This document shows, in pieces, positions 1 through 7,658 of a DNA stretch of 34,120 nt. Source of the DNA: Pseudomonadota bacterium (GTDB lineage Bacteria; Pseudomonadota; Gammaproteobacteria; Burkholderiales; Gallionellaceae); NCBI GenBank assembly GCA_026399735.1, contig JAPLQK010000117.1:1-34120 (forward strand). The letters run 5' to 3'. The position numbers and the translations under genes were made by a program. The first letter of the stretch is position 1. The number at the start of each line of letters is the position of its first letter. The notes beneath the pieces are model-generated. The model saw nothing but the letters and a program-made list of their open reading frames with translations, was not told where the DNA came from and ran no database searches.

Positions 1-114
1 GGTGTGGTGGAAGTGGAGTTTTCCGATCTGAACGGCAATCCTTATGCCATGTGTGCAATACCGGAAAGTAGCCTGATGATACTGCATCACGTTCCGGATG
101 CCATTGCAGCCTGA
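1..114 (+). CDS. 3' end of a DUF4926-like small protein (partial)
   Basis: The reading frame is open from the window edge to a TGA at 112-114, giving 37 residues. It begins GVVEVEFSDLNGNPYAM and ends LHHVPDAIAA. The pattern VVEVEF..NG..YAM..IP...LM.LH resembles the C-terminal half of DUF4926 proteins, small single-domain proteins of unknown function often found in accessory gene pairs. The start and upstream half lie outside the window. The family call rests on recognition of a short segment only; function unknown. Confidence 0.55.
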   Translation, partial: GVVEVEFSDLNGNPYAMCAIPESSLMILHHVPDAIAA

Positions 115-195
115 TTCACTTTCGGGAAGCGGCAGTCTGTACTGAATTTGGCAAATCAAAAAGACTCCAAATTTACATACGACTCCTGGCACGAC

Positions 196-1506
196 CTACA
201 GCGGCAAAATCAATCTCGCTACCAACCCGCCGCCGGCACGTTCGTCCAACTGGAACTCACCGTGATGCAAACGGGCGGCACGTTCGACGATCGCCAGCCC
301 CAGACCCGACCCGGTCACATCGCTGCGCGCCGCATCCAGACGGACGAACGGTCGCTTGACAGCTTCACGTCGCGCCTCGGGAATGCCGATACCTCTGTCC
401 ATCACTGTCAGCACGATCTTGTCAGCCACGCTGCACAATTGCACGGCAATTTCGCCGCCGCCGTATTTGATGGCGTTATCCAGCAGATTAGCCAGCACAC
501 GCCTGAGCAACAAGGGGCGAACGGCCAACGCCGGCACGGGTTCTAATTCCAGATTGATGGATTTGGCCGCTGTAGCAAAACGCTGCGCCACTTCCCTGAC
601 CAGCGCCGGTACGTCAGTCGATACAACCGCTTCACTTTCATCGAGGCGCGCGTAATCGAGAAATTGCCGGATCACCGCATCCATCTGCTCCACATCGGCC
701 GTCAAGCCCTCTCGCAGGCCTTCGTCATTGCTCATTTCGGCGGCCAGCCGCACCCGTGCCAGCGGGGTGCGCAAATCGTGTGAAATACCCGCCAGCACCA
801 GTGCGCGCTCACGCTCATTCGCTGCCAGGTCGGCGGACATCTGGTTAAAGGCGGCGGATACCGCAATCACTTCCTGCGCCCCCTGTTCCGGAAGCTGCGC
901 GGGTGTCTCGCCCTGCCCCAACGATTTTGCCGCCAGCGCCAGCCGCTTCAAAGGGTGCGCCACCTGACGCGCAATGAAGTATGCGCCCAGCAAGGCCAGC
1001 AGCAACACGACACCGCTCCATGTCAGCAACACTTCCGACACCGGGTGTTCGAGGCGCTCGCGCGGCAGCGCCACCCAAAATTCTTCATGCCCGATATAGA
1101 AGCTCACCCACAAGGCTTCAATCCCGTTGCGCTCGCCGGCAAAACGAGTCTCGTCGCCCAGTTTACGGCGCACCTGATCGACCATCATGCGCAATTGCGG
1201 CGGCTGATCCGGCAACGGCTCAAGTATGTCGCCGATTTCTGCAATATGCACACGCAGGCCTTCTGCATCGGCCAGTTCTGCCAACAGTGCACCGCGCCAT
1301 TCAGGCGCTGCGGACATCACGGCGGCACGCGTGAGATTGACCACCGACACCACCAGTTGCGCCATCTGCCTGGCATGCGGTTCCTGTTCGGCATGACGAA
1401 AAATAGCGACCGATGCGGCCAGCGACGCCACAATCAACACGACGATCAGCCAAAAGGCGCGCGCCAGCAGCGATGCCGGTATCAGGTTTTTGATCAGACT
1501 TTTCAC
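196..1506 (-). CDS. envZ: EnvZ-like sensor histidine kinase
   Basis: Inner-membrane sensor kinase of 436 residues that should autophosphorylate on His and pass the phosphate to the regulator encoded just upstream. It has TM1 at about residues 16-36, a periplasmic domain of about 120 residues, TM2 at about 158-178, then a HAMP linker. The H-box GISHDLRTPL has its His near residue 243, and the N-box LLDNAIKYGG and G-boxes DRGIGIP and GSGLGLAI are intact. The H-box and surrounding region closely resemble EnvZ. The GTG start at 1506 overlaps the regulator stop by four bases (GTGA, 1503-1506), implying translational coupling; a longer upstream start would run deep into the regulator. The signal sensed cannot be read from sequence, so the name means family and not proven osmosensing. 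Confidence 0.87.
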   Translation of the reverse strand: MKSLIKNLIPASLLARAFWLIVVLIVASLAASVAIFRHAEQEPHARQMAQLVVSVVNLTRAAVMSAAPEWRGALLAELADAEGLRVHIAEIGDILEPLPDQPPQLRMMVDQVRRKLGDETRFAGERNGIEALWVSFYIGHEEFWVALPRERLEHPVSEVLLTWSGVVLLLALLGAYFIARQVAHPLKRLALAAKSLGQGETPAQLPEQGAQEVIAVSAAFNQMSADLAANERERALVLAGISHDLRTPLARVRLAAEMSNDEGLREGLTADVEQMDAVIRQFLDYARLDESEAVVSTDVPALVREVAQRFATAAKSINLELEPVPALAVRPLLLRRVLANLLDNAIKYGGGEIAVQLCSVADKIVLTVMDRGIGIPEARREAVKRPFVRLDAARSDVTGSGLGLAIVERAARLHHGEFQLDERAGGGLVARLILPL

Positions 1507-2222
1507 GGCTTCGTGCCGTCCGGCACAAACACGTAACCGTGCCCCCATACCGTCTGGATGAAACGAGGACGGGCCGGATCAGCTTCGATCAGTTTGCGCA
1601 GGCGCGAGACTTGCACGTCGATCGCCCGGTCAAAGGGATCATGATCCCGACCACGCGCCAGCTCCGTCAGCTTGTCGCGCGACAAGGGGATGCGCTGATG
1701 CGTCACCAGTACTTTGAGCAACGCGAATTCACCTGTGGTCAATGCGATCGACACCCCTGCGCGGCTCAATGCACGAGTAGCCAGATTCAATTCGAAATCA
1801 CTGAAGCTGACCGTTTTTTCGCTGCCTTCGGGCGCGCCGATGGCCTGCATCCCCTTGCGACGCAACACCGCCTGAATCCGTGCGACCAGCTCGCGCGGAT
1901 TAAACGGCTTGGGCAGATAATCGTCCGCACCCATTTCCAGCCCGATAATGCGGTCGATCTCGTCGCCACGCGCGGTCAGCAGGATGACCGGCACATTCTC
2001 GCCTGCCGCGCGCAGACGGCGCAATATCGCCAGTCCGTCTTCATCCGGCAGCATCAGATCCAGTACCAGCAAATGGTAGCGGCCCAGCAACAGCGCCTTG
2101 TCCAGCGCGCTGCCATCGCCGACGGCCTTGACGCTGAAGCCCTGTTCGCCCAGATAACGCAGCAGCAATTCGCGCAATCGCGCGTCGTCGTCTATGATCA
2201 GAATGCGTTGTGTATTAGTCAT
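1503..2222 (-). CDS. ompR: OmpR-like response regulator
   Basis: DNA-binding response regulator of 239 residues, the same length as E. coli OmpR. The receiver domain has acidic pair D11/D12, phospho-acceptor D55 in LLVLDLMLPD, and the conserved Lys in the LPKPF loop. The C-terminal half is a winged-helix Trans_reg_C domain ending in the typical WGHGYVF segment. The start at 2222 (MTNTQRIL) was chosen over an upstream in-frame start because it aligns with OmpR and keeps family length. It is the first gene of the regulator-kinase pair. The 228-bp intergenic region upstream is shared with a divergent secreted repeat protein and contains a candidate OmpR-type site. Confidence 0.9.
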   Translation of the reverse strand: MTNTQRILIIDDDARLRELLLRYLGEQGFSVKAVGDGSALDKALLLGRYHLLVLDLMLPDEDGLAILRRLRAAGENVPVILLTARGDEIDRIIGLEMGADDYLPKPFNPRELVARIQAVLRRKGMQAIGAPEGSEKTVSFSDFELNLATRALSRAGVSIALTTGEFALLKVLVTHQRIPLSRDKLTELARGRDHDPFDRAIDVQVSRLRKLIEADPARPRFIQTVWGHGYVFVPDGTKP

Positions 2223-2341
2223 GGCGGCATGATACAGAGTGGAGGATTCATGCCGCAAGACCGCAAGGGTCTTCCCCATGAAATATAGGCGCACTTTGTG
2301 CTTTTATTTCATGTGAAGGGTGAAAGGTTAAGGCACTGATT

Positions 2342-2357
2342 GAAACAAATTGTTACA
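2342..2357 (+). promoter_or_regulatory. candidate OmpR-type tandem half-sites
   Basis: GAAACA (2342-2347) and GTTACA (2352-2357) form two GnnACA elements exactly 10 bp apart, the spacing expected for tandem OmpR-family half-sites on one face of the helix. They lie in the divergent region between the regulator start (2222) and the secreted repeat protein start (2451). Autoregulation and control of the repeat protein are inference; no binding data. Confidence 0.35.
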
Positions 2358-2379
2358 AAATCGGCGCCGACGAAAACAC

Positions 2380-2385
2380 TATACT
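2380..2385 (+). promoter_or_regulatory. candidate -10 element for the repeat protein gene
   Basis: TATACT is one mismatch from the sigma-70 -10 consensus. No good -35 hexamer sits 16-18 bp upstream, which would suit an activator-dependent promoter using the GnnACA pair just upstream. It leaves a leader of about 60 nt to the ATG at 2451. Confidence 0.35.
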
Positions 2386-2450
2386 TACAATTAACGCTTA
2401 TGATGCCTCCGTCACGGCAACAAGTTTGATCAATCATCGGGATCTCAATC

Positions 2451-3011
2451 ATGAAAACACTTATCAAGACTCTCATCACCGCCGGCATTTTTGCCTCATT
2501 CAGCATCAGCGCAGCGGATCTCTCGCCGGCACCCGGCATTCAGGAACACATGGAGCGCATGAAGTCCATGACGCCTGAGGAGCGCGCGAAAGAGCGTGAA
2601 ACGATGCACAGGGAAATGGAAAAATTAACACCTGCGCAACGCACCGAAAAACGCCGTGAAATTCGTGAGTATATGGAGAAGATGACGCCAGACGAGCGCG
2701 CCAAACAACATGATGAAATGCACCGCGAGTGGGACAGTATGACCCCGGAACAGCGTGCCGAGAAACGTTCAAAAATACGCGAACATTGGGAGAAGATGAC
2801 GCCGGAAGAACGCACTGCACAGCGCAGTGAAATGCGCGAACACTACGAGAAACTGCCGCCGGAAGAACGCGCTGCACAGCGCCGTGAAATGCGCGAACGC
2901 TTCGAGAAAATGTCGCCGGAAGAACGCAAACAGTTCAGAAAAGACATGCGGGGAAACATGCCGCCCGGTATGCCGCCGGCAGAACGTTCTGAAAAAACGC
3001 CCGCTAAATAG
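2451..3011 (+). CDS. secreted LTxxQ-like tandem-repeat protein
   Basis: Exported protein of 186 residues. A signal peptide (MKTLIKTLITAGIFASFSIS, cleavage near residue 21-22) is followed by seven back-to-back 19-residue repeats (residues 40-172). Each begins (M/L)(T/S/P)P(E/D/A)(E/Q)R and continues with charged helical residues such as EMREHYEK. The opening motif resembles the LTxxQ motif of the periplasmic Spy/CpxP family, which normally has two copies; DUF3106-type proteins are another possible relation. The body is very rich in Glu, Arg, Lys and Met and should be helical, ending in a PPGMPPAE tail. It lies divergent from the EnvZ/OmpR-like pair, so an envelope-stress or metal/proton-buffering role under that pair is plausible but unproven. 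It is followed by a short hairpin and a convergent gene. Confidence 0.8.
   Translation: MKTLIKTLITAGIFASFSISAADLSPAPGIQEHMERMKSMTPEERAKERETMHREMEKLTPAQRTEKRREIREYMEKMTPDERAKQHDEMHREWDSMTPEQRAEKRSKIREHWEKMTPEERTAQRSEMREHYEKLPPEERAAQRREMRERFEKMSPEERKQFRKDMRGNMPPGMPPAERSEKTPAK
2568..2966 (+). repeat. seven tandem 57-bp coding repeats
   Basis: Seven in-frame 57-bp units encode the 19-residue helical repeats of the secreted protein. The period is exact with no indels. The units diverge in sequence, so this is an old expansion maintained at protein level; units 4 to 6 are the most alike. Confidence 0.85.
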
Positions 3012-3020
3012 TCATCTCAA

Positions 3021-3040
3021 CCCTGCCCGCCGGGCAGGTT
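3021..3040. terminator. hairpin between convergent genes
   Basis: CCTGCCCG (3022-3029) and CGGGCAGG (3031-3038) form a GC-rich inverted repeat in the 31-bp gap between two convergent genes. There is no good T-tract on either side, so termination efficiency is uncertain. Confidence 0.4.
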
Positions 3041-3042
3041 AG

Positions 3043-3225
3043 CTATTTCTTTGCCTCTTCGCCCGGCTGTGATTCGCTGCCTTGCCGCCATTTCGCGTAG
3101 CATTCCAGCCCGCAAAAATGTGCAACATAATCAACAGCCTCCGGGGTTGTCGCTTCGGACACAGGCACCTCTTTGAGACAAATATCGCATGATACCAATT
3201 CAATTTCAGGCAATTGCTTATCCAT
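3043..3225 (-). CDS. DUF3330 family protein
   Basis: Small 60-residue protein. The core ELVSCDICLKEVPVSEA followed by DYVAHFCGLECYAKW matches my memory of DUF3330 proteins, known from mercury-resistance transposons and accessory regions. Three or four Cys (CDIC and FCGLEC) suggest a small zinc-ribbon-like metal site. The start at 3225 (MDKQLPEI) was chosen because a GAGGAG ribosome site lies just upstream; a longer in-frame start at 3270 would run into the 60-bp repeat. Biochemical function unknown. It sits alone, immediately downstream of one copy of the 60-bp direct repeat. Confidence 0.75.
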   Translation of the reverse strand: MDKQLPEIELVSCDICLKEVPVSEATTPEAVDYVAHFCGLECYAKWRQGSESQPGEEAKK

Positions 3226-3244
3226 GATCTGACTCCTCGTTGAT

Positions 3245-3304
3245 TTAAGCCCACCGATTGACACCGGCACAGCTTATCGGGGAATCATGGACTGCGCAAG
3301 CAAC
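3245..3304. repeat. 60-bp direct repeat, copy 1
   Basis: This segment recurs at 3868-3927 with 58 of 60 bases identical (mismatches at 3251/3874 and 3264/3887). It lies 20 bp upstream of the DUF3330 start on the minus strand. It contains a short inverted repeat (CCGAT...ATCGG). It could be a duplicated promoter/leader or the footprint of a cassette insertion. Confidence 0.9.
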
Positions 3305-3332
3305 GGCCTTGATTGTCCACATTTTCGGTTCG

Positions 3333-3581
3333 TCAGGCGGCCTGAGCTTCGCCAACTAATTGCCATTGCGCCTCAATGGTGTCCGCCGACAAATCAGCAC
3401 CACAATCCCATTCGACGAAGTAACCGCCATTGACGACTTTGATAAACTCGCGGTGATCTTTGAGCGCCTCAAATGCCTCATATTCGAGATAGGGGCTGAC
3501 ATCAAATCTGCCAACACGTCCGTCATCAGCAATAATGAACAATAGCCAGTTCGACTGCGGTTGAACATCTGCGATTCTCAT
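3333..3581 (-). CDS. DUF2442 family protein
   Basis: Small 82-residue protein. The layout (a strand-rich N-terminus, DDGRVGRFDVSPYLEY, F..LKD...F, YFVEWDCGADLSADTI) fits DUF2442, small proteins very often encoded next to DUF4160 genes, as here. The ATG at 3581 overlaps the stop of the DUF4160 gene by four bases (ATGA), so translation is probably coupled. The pair has been suggested to be toxin-antitoxin-like in some settings, but nothing here shows toxicity and I do not assert it. Confidence 0.8.
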   Translation of the reverse strand: MRIADVQPQSNWLLFIIADDGRVGRFDVSPYLEYEAFEALKDHREFIKVVNGGYFVEWDCGADLSADTIEAQWQLVGEAQAA

Positions 3582-3851
3582 TGATCTAGTCCTTTGATTG
3601 GAAATGGTTTTTTACCATTCACGGCCAGATTCCAGTCCGCCTGCAAATCTTCCTGATGAATCTCGATCCAGGCGACGACCAGTTTGTGCTTGTTTGGAGG
3701 CAGTTCACCTGCCAGAAGCGCTCCGTCCAGAATTGAATATACGGCGACTTTTCCTTGATAATCCGCATGGATATGCGGCACATTATGCTGCAGAATATCG
3801 CGAAAAAAACATCCGGACGAGAATCCCGTAAAACATGGAAATGGTTGGCAT
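3578..3851 (-). pseudogene. DUF4160 family gene with apparent frameshift at a T7 run
   Basis: From ATG 3851 the frame reads MPTISMFYGILVRMFF, the canonical DUF4160 N-terminus, with a GAGGTG ribosome site at proper distance. It then hits a stop within ten codons. The rest of the family (RDILQHNVPHIHADYQG ... VVAWIEIHQEDL ... KPFPIKGLDQ) is in another frame, joined if one T is removed from a run of seven T (A7 on the plus strand, 3803-3809). That second frame is also open upstream (ATG 3856, 92 codons) but with an N-terminus unlike the family and the ribosome site abutting its ATG. Options are a real frameshift, polymerase or ribosome slippage restoring the product, or a homopolymer sequencing error. 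It is coupled to the downstream DUF2442 gene. Confidence 0.7.
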
Positions 3852-3867
3852 GGCATCACCTCAAGGA

Positions 3868-3927
3868 TTAAGCGCACCGATTGACATCGGCACAGCTTAT
3901 CGGGGAATCATGGACTGCGCAAGCAAC
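3868..3927. repeat. 60-bp direct repeat, copy 2
   Basis: Second copy of the repeat at 3245-3304, offset 623 bp, same orientation. It lies 17 bp upstream of the DUF4160 start and ends 3 bp before the rimO stop codon (3930-3932). The two copies bracket the DUF2442-DUF4160 pair. Confidence 0.9.
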
Positions 3928-3929
3928 TG

Positions 3930-5246
3930 TTAAACCAGTTCACCCCACAGATCGTGCGTGTCGGAATCGGTGATCACCACGTCGACCTTGTCGCCGACCT
4001 TCAGATGCTGACCGTCAACGATATACACCTGACCGTCGATTTCCGGGGCATCGGCGAAACTGCGGGCAATTGCACCCTCCTCGTCCACTTCGTCCACCAG
4101 CACGGTCAGTTTCTTACCGATTTTGAGCTTAAGTTTTTCTTCGCTGATTTCTTCCTGCAACCACATCAGGCGGGCCAGTCGCTCCTGCTGAACCTCGGGC
4201 GGCACATGATCGGGCAAGTCGTTGGCTAATGCACCTTCTATCGGCGAATAAGCAAATGCGCCGACGCGATCCAGTTGAGCTTCTTCAATAAAATCAAGCA
4301 GTTCCTCGAATTCTTCTTCGGTCTCGCCGGGGAAGCCGACGATAAACGTGCTGCGCAGCACCAGTTCCGGGCAAATCTCGCGCCATTTTTTGATGCGCGC
4401 CAGCACCCCGTCGCTATTTCCCGGACGTTTCATCAGTTTCAAGATGCGCTGATTGGCATGCTGAAACGGTATATCCAGATAGGGCAATATTTTTCCCTGC
4501 GCCATCAGCGGAATCACTTCGTCCACATGCGGATAGGGATAGACGTAATGCAGCCGCACCCACACGCCCAGCGTTCCCAGCGCCTCGGCCAGTTCGGTCA
4601 TACGCGTCCTCAGTGGTCTGCCGCCCCAGAAGCCGGTGCGATATTTCACGTCCACGCCATAGGCGCTGGTGTCCTGAGAAATCACCAGCAATTCCTTCAC
4701 ACCCGCGTTGGCCAGATTCTGCGCTTCCTGCATCACATCGCCGACAGGGCGGCTGACCAGATCACCCCTGAGGCTTGGGATAATGCAGAAGGTGCAGCGA
4801 TGGTTGCAGCCTTCGGAAATTTTCAGGTAAGCGTAATGTTTCGGCGTCAGACGGATGCCTTGCGCAGGCACTAAATCCATATACGGATCGTGGGGTTTTG
4901 GCAGATGCTGATGCACCGCCTCCATCACTTCGTCGGTCGCGTGCGGGCCGGTCACGGCGAGCACCTTCGGGTGCGCCTGTTTGACCACATCGCCCTTCGC
5001 GCCCAGACAACCGGTGACGATCACTTTGCCGTTCTCCGCCAGCGCCTCGCCGATCGCATCCAGCGACTCTTCCACCGCACTGTCGATGAAACCGCAGGTA
5101 TTCACCACCACCAGGTCGGCATCCTTGTAGGTATCGGAAATCAGATAACCTTCGGCGCGCAGGCGGGTCAGGATGTGTTCGGAGTCCACCGTCGCCTTGG
5201 GACAACCGAGCGAGACGAAACCGACTTTGGGAATTGGATTGTTCAT
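3930..5246 (-). CDS. rimO: ribosomal protein S12 (Asp89) methylthiotransferase RimO
   Basis: Radical-SAM enzyme of 438 residues that methylthiolates an aspartate of ribosomal protein S12 in the cytoplasm. The N-terminal UPF0004 domain carries the auxiliary-cluster cysteines C15, C51 and C80. The radical-SAM motif is CNHRCTFC (C147, C151, C154), and a TRAM domain follows at the C-terminus (about 375-438). The opening [17 protein letters not shown] is typical of RimO and not of MiaB. Full family length. A ZIP transporter gene ends 15 bp upstream on the same strand, so both may share a transcript. Its 3' end abuts the 60-bp repeat. Confidence 0.95.
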   Translation of the reverse strand: MNNPIPKVGFVSLGCPKATVDSEHILTRLRAEGYLISDTYKDADLVVVNTCGFIDSAVEESLDAIGEALAENGKVIVTGCLGAKGDVVKQAHPKVLAVTGPHATDEVMEAVHQHLPKPHDPYMDLVPAQGIRLTPKHYAYLKISEGCNHRCTFCIIPSLRGDLVSRPVGDVMQEAQNLANAGVKELLVISQDTSAYGVDVKYRTGFWGGRPLRTRMTELAEALGTLGVWVRLHYVYPYPHVDEVIPLMAQGKILPYLDIPFQHANQRILKLMKRPGNSDGVLARIKKWREICPELVLRSTFIVGFPGETEEEFEELLDFIEEAQLDRVGAFAYSPIEGALANDLPDHVPPEVQQERLARLMWLQEEISEEKLKLKIGKKLTVLVDEVDEEGAIARSFADAPEIDGQVYIVDGQHLKVGDKVDVVITDSDTHDLWGELV

Positions 5247-5261
5247 TTTAAACTTTCAGGT

Positions 5262-6041
5262 TCAGGCGCCAACTGCCAGGTTGACCAAAAATATTGAGGA
5301 CACGCCTGCCACGATCAGCAAGACTTGTTCCAGTGTATCGCGCAAGCGGGTGCGTTGATGTAAACCGGGGATCAGGTCAGCCACCGCGATATAGATCATA
5401 CTTGCAGCAGCCAGCCCCAGCAGGGTCGGCACGACACCCTGCATGGATTGAAGTGCAAAATACGCCAGTACGCCACCTGCCAGCGTCGCCAGACTGGCCA
5501 GCATATTGAGCATCAGCGCTTGCGCACGGCTGTAGCCTGTGTGCAGCAGGATCATGAAGTCCCCTACCTCCTGAGGAATTTCGTGCGCGGTGATCGCCAG
5601 TGCGGTGACGACGCCCAGATGCACATCGGTCAGGAAGGCAGCCGCGATGATCACGCCATCGACAAAATTATGGAAACCGCCACCAACTACCAGCATCAGG
5701 CCGGTGCGTCGGTGCACTTGCGGCACATCATGCGGTTCATGCACTTCGCAATGATCGTGGTGGCAGTGCCGCCACAGCAGCAATTTTTCCAGCGTAAAAA
5801 ACAGCAGGATGCCTGCCAATATCGTGCCGCTGAGCGCCGCACCGCTGGTGGTGAGTTTGATCGCTTCGGGCAGAATATCGAGGAACACTGCGCCCAGCAG
5901 CGCGCCGATCGCATAGCTGACCAGCGCATTTACCCAGTGCGCACGGGCGTTCAGCGCAAATAATGCGGCGCAAAACACACTCAACGTACCGCCCAGCAGA
6001 CTGGAAGCGACAATCCACAGCAAAACGGTCATGGGACTCAT
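5262..6041 (-). CDS. ZIP family divalent metal transporter
   Basis: Inner-membrane metal uptake protein of 259 residues with about eight hydrophobic segments. The ZIP signature is clear: HNFVDGVIIAAAF in one helix and HEIPQEVGDF in the next, supplying the metal-binding His, Asn, Asp and Glu. A His-rich cytoplasmic loop (HCHHDHCEVHEPH, about residues 92-104) separates the third and fourth helices as in many ZIP proteins. Likely substrates are Zn, Fe or Mn; sequence does not decide. It lies directly upstream of rimO. ATG 6041 was chosen; ATG 6032 (MTVLLW) is an alternative. Confidence 0.9.
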   Translation of the reverse strand: MSPMTVLLWIVASSLLGGTLSVFCAALFALNARAHWVNALVSYAIGALLGAVFLDILPEAIKLTTSGAALSGTILAGILLFFTLEKLLLWRHCHHDHCEVHEPHDVPQVHRRTGLMLVVGGGFHNFVDGVIIAAAFLTDVHLGVVTALAITAHEIPQEVGDFMILLHTGYSRAQALMLNMLASLATLAGGVLAYFALQSMQGVVPTLLGLAAASMIYIAVADLIPGLHQRTRLRDTLEQVLLIVAGVSSIFLVNLAVGA

Positions 6042-6077
6042 TCAAAAATATAAGGTCGCGGATTATAACGGATTCAC

Positions 6078-6785
6078 TTAAAAGCGAACGCCTATTGAGG
6101 TGCGAAGCATATTGTCAGTTGAAAAATTGACCTTGGGATCATAGGCTGCGCTGATAAAAAATTTTGGCCAGTCATATGCTACCGACAGACCCCATTTATG
6201 AATCAGTGCGTCATTCACCAGACCGGTTTTGTAAAGCAGATCCAGCGTGATACGATCCCCGTTGTCCAATGGCATGCGATAGTAAGCGTGAATATGGCGC
6301 TGATCGGGATTAAGGCGATTATCCCGAACCTGTTGCAGGTAAAACACCTCGCCACTGGCAGCGCGTTTACCGAATGACGCCGTCCAGGAATCGTTCGGGT
6401 CGAAATTCAGATTTGAATAGGGACGAAGATTGGTTCGCCCGAGTCCCGCCCCGACAAACCAGCTCTCACCTGTTTCGGCCTGGACGCTCAAGGAGGAAAA
6501 ACCCATAGATGCCGCCTGAAGCGACGGTGATACGCGTACTTTCGCCAGTTCGAAAGTGTGATCCCAGCCGCCGCGCAATTGCGCCTCGGCACGCTGTGCC
6601 GATTCGTAATAACCAACCCAAAGATTTCCCGCGTCAGAGCTGTTACGCAAATTGATGTCGTTGCTCCCGACGCCCCCGGAATAGACATAGCGACCCATCG
6701 TCAGTTTATAACTCGGCTCAGCAGATTCGAGCGCAAAGCTGATTGAGGGCGCCAGCAAAAACGCTAACATAGCGATGCGTACCAT
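6078..6785 (-). CDS. outer-membrane beta-barrel protein, unknown function
   Basis: Exported protein of 235 residues with a signal peptide (MVRIAMLAFLLAPSISFA, cleavage after SFA). It has alternating amphipathic strands rich in Tyr, Trp, Gly and Ser and a terminal Phe (SIGVRF), the usual signal for BAM-assisted barrel insertion. Segments such as WDHTFELAKVRVSPSLQA and SWTASFGKRA look like strand-turn-strand hairpins, with a weak overall feel of YaiO-type barrels. AAGGGA precedes the ATG. It stands as a single gene, 36 bp downstream of the ZIP gene start and divergent from yceH. I do not recognise a specific family. Confidence 0.7.
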   Translation of the reverse strand: MVRIAMLAFLLAPSISFALESAEPSYKLTMGRYVYSGGVGSNDINLRNSSDAGNLWVGYYESAQRAEAQLRGGWDHTFELAKVRVSPSLQAASMGFSSLSVQAETGESWFVGAGLGRTNLRPYSNLNFDPNDSWTASFGKRAASGEVFYLQQVRDNRLNPDQRHIHAYYRMPLDNGDRITLDLLYKTGLVNDALIHKWGLSVAYDWPKFFISAAYDPKVNFSTDNMLRTSIGVRF

Positions 6786-6941
6786 GATAAATATCCCTTA
6801 GTTATCCGTTGCAGGCCAAAGAGGATACCTCAATTTGGCAATCGAGCTGAATACAACAGAAATTTTGATTTGCCCGGTGTGCGCCCTGCATCCCGTTCCG
6901 CGTGATAGCATTTAAGCTTCCTGTTTTTACCCGGACAAATC

Positions 6942-7583
6942 ATGACAATGCTGCCGATTTTCTCGCCCCTCGAAGCCCGCGTATTGGCGGTACTGATCGA
7001 AAAAGAAAAAACTGTACCGGATACTTACCCGCTGTCGGTTAACACACTCACCCTGGGCTGCAACCAGAAAACCGCGCGCGATCCGGTGATGTCTGCCACC
7101 GAAACAGAGGTCTTGCTGGCGATAGACAAGCTTAAAGAGTATTCGCTGATCATCGAATCCAGCGGCGGGCGCGTAATGCGTTATGCCCACAATGCACGCC
7201 GGGGGTTCAGGCTGCCCGAACAGTCGGTCGCACTGCTGGCAGTACTGATGCTGCGCGGCCCGCAGACGGCAGGAGAGTTGCGCACCAATTGCGACCGTTT
7301 GCACCCGTTTGGCGATATCTCTGCGGTGGAAGCCTTTCTGGCAGAACTCAGTGAGGCCCCAACCCCCTGGGTCATCAAATTACCCAAACTGCCCGGTTCA
7401 CGCGAACACCGCTGGGCACACCTGTTGTGCGGCGCGGTGGATGCGGAAGTATTCAACACCCCGGCCACTCATCGCAAATTTGACGAAATAGCCGAACTGC
7501 AGGCCGATGTGCAGCGGCTCAATGAGGAGGTGGCAACGCTGCGCGCCATGATGGAGAAAATTCAACAAGAACTGGGAATATGA
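6942..7583 (+). CDS. yceH: YceH family (DUF480) protein
   Basis: Cytoplasmic protein of 213 residues. FSPLEARVLAVLIEKEKTVPDTYPLS followed by NTLTLGCNQKTARDPVM, and later LRGPQTAGELR, are the recognisable DUF480 signatures of two winged-helix units. The C-terminus (about 175-213) is a coiled coil with heptad-like ELQADVQRLNEEVATLR. YceH has no firmly assigned biochemical function; its fold suggests nucleic-acid binding. Single gene with divergent neighbours. ATG 6948 is an alternative start two codons in. Confidence 0.88.
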   Translation: MTMLPIFSPLEARVLAVLIEKEKTVPDTYPLSVNTLTLGCNQKTARDPVMSATETEVLLAIDKLKEYSLIIESSGGRVMRYAHNARRGFRLPEQSVALLAVLMLRGPQTAGELRTNCDRLHPFGDISAVEAFLAELSEAPTPWVIKLPKLPGSREHRWAHLLCGAVDAEVFNTPATHRKFDEIAELQADVQRLNEEVATLRAMMEKIQQELGI

Positions 7584-7658
7584 AAGACAGGATTCAGGGC
7601 TAATGAGATAATTTTATTTAAAATCAATAAGTTACATTTAATCCACCTCGACGGACAA

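Noticed and set aside
148-1536. Plus-strand open frames opposite the histidine kinase
   Set aside because: They are antisense shadows of a gene with clear motifs and show no recognisable protein features.
3333-3851. DUF2442-DUF4160 pair called as a toxin-antitoxin system
   Set aside because: Size and overlap fit, but neither protein shows a known toxin or antitoxin fold, and one gene appears frameshifted.
3245-3927. 60-bp repeats as integron attC sites
   Set aside because: The ends do not fit RYYYAAC/GTTRRRY core sites, and the repeats lie upstream of the gene starts, not downstream of the stops as attC sites would.
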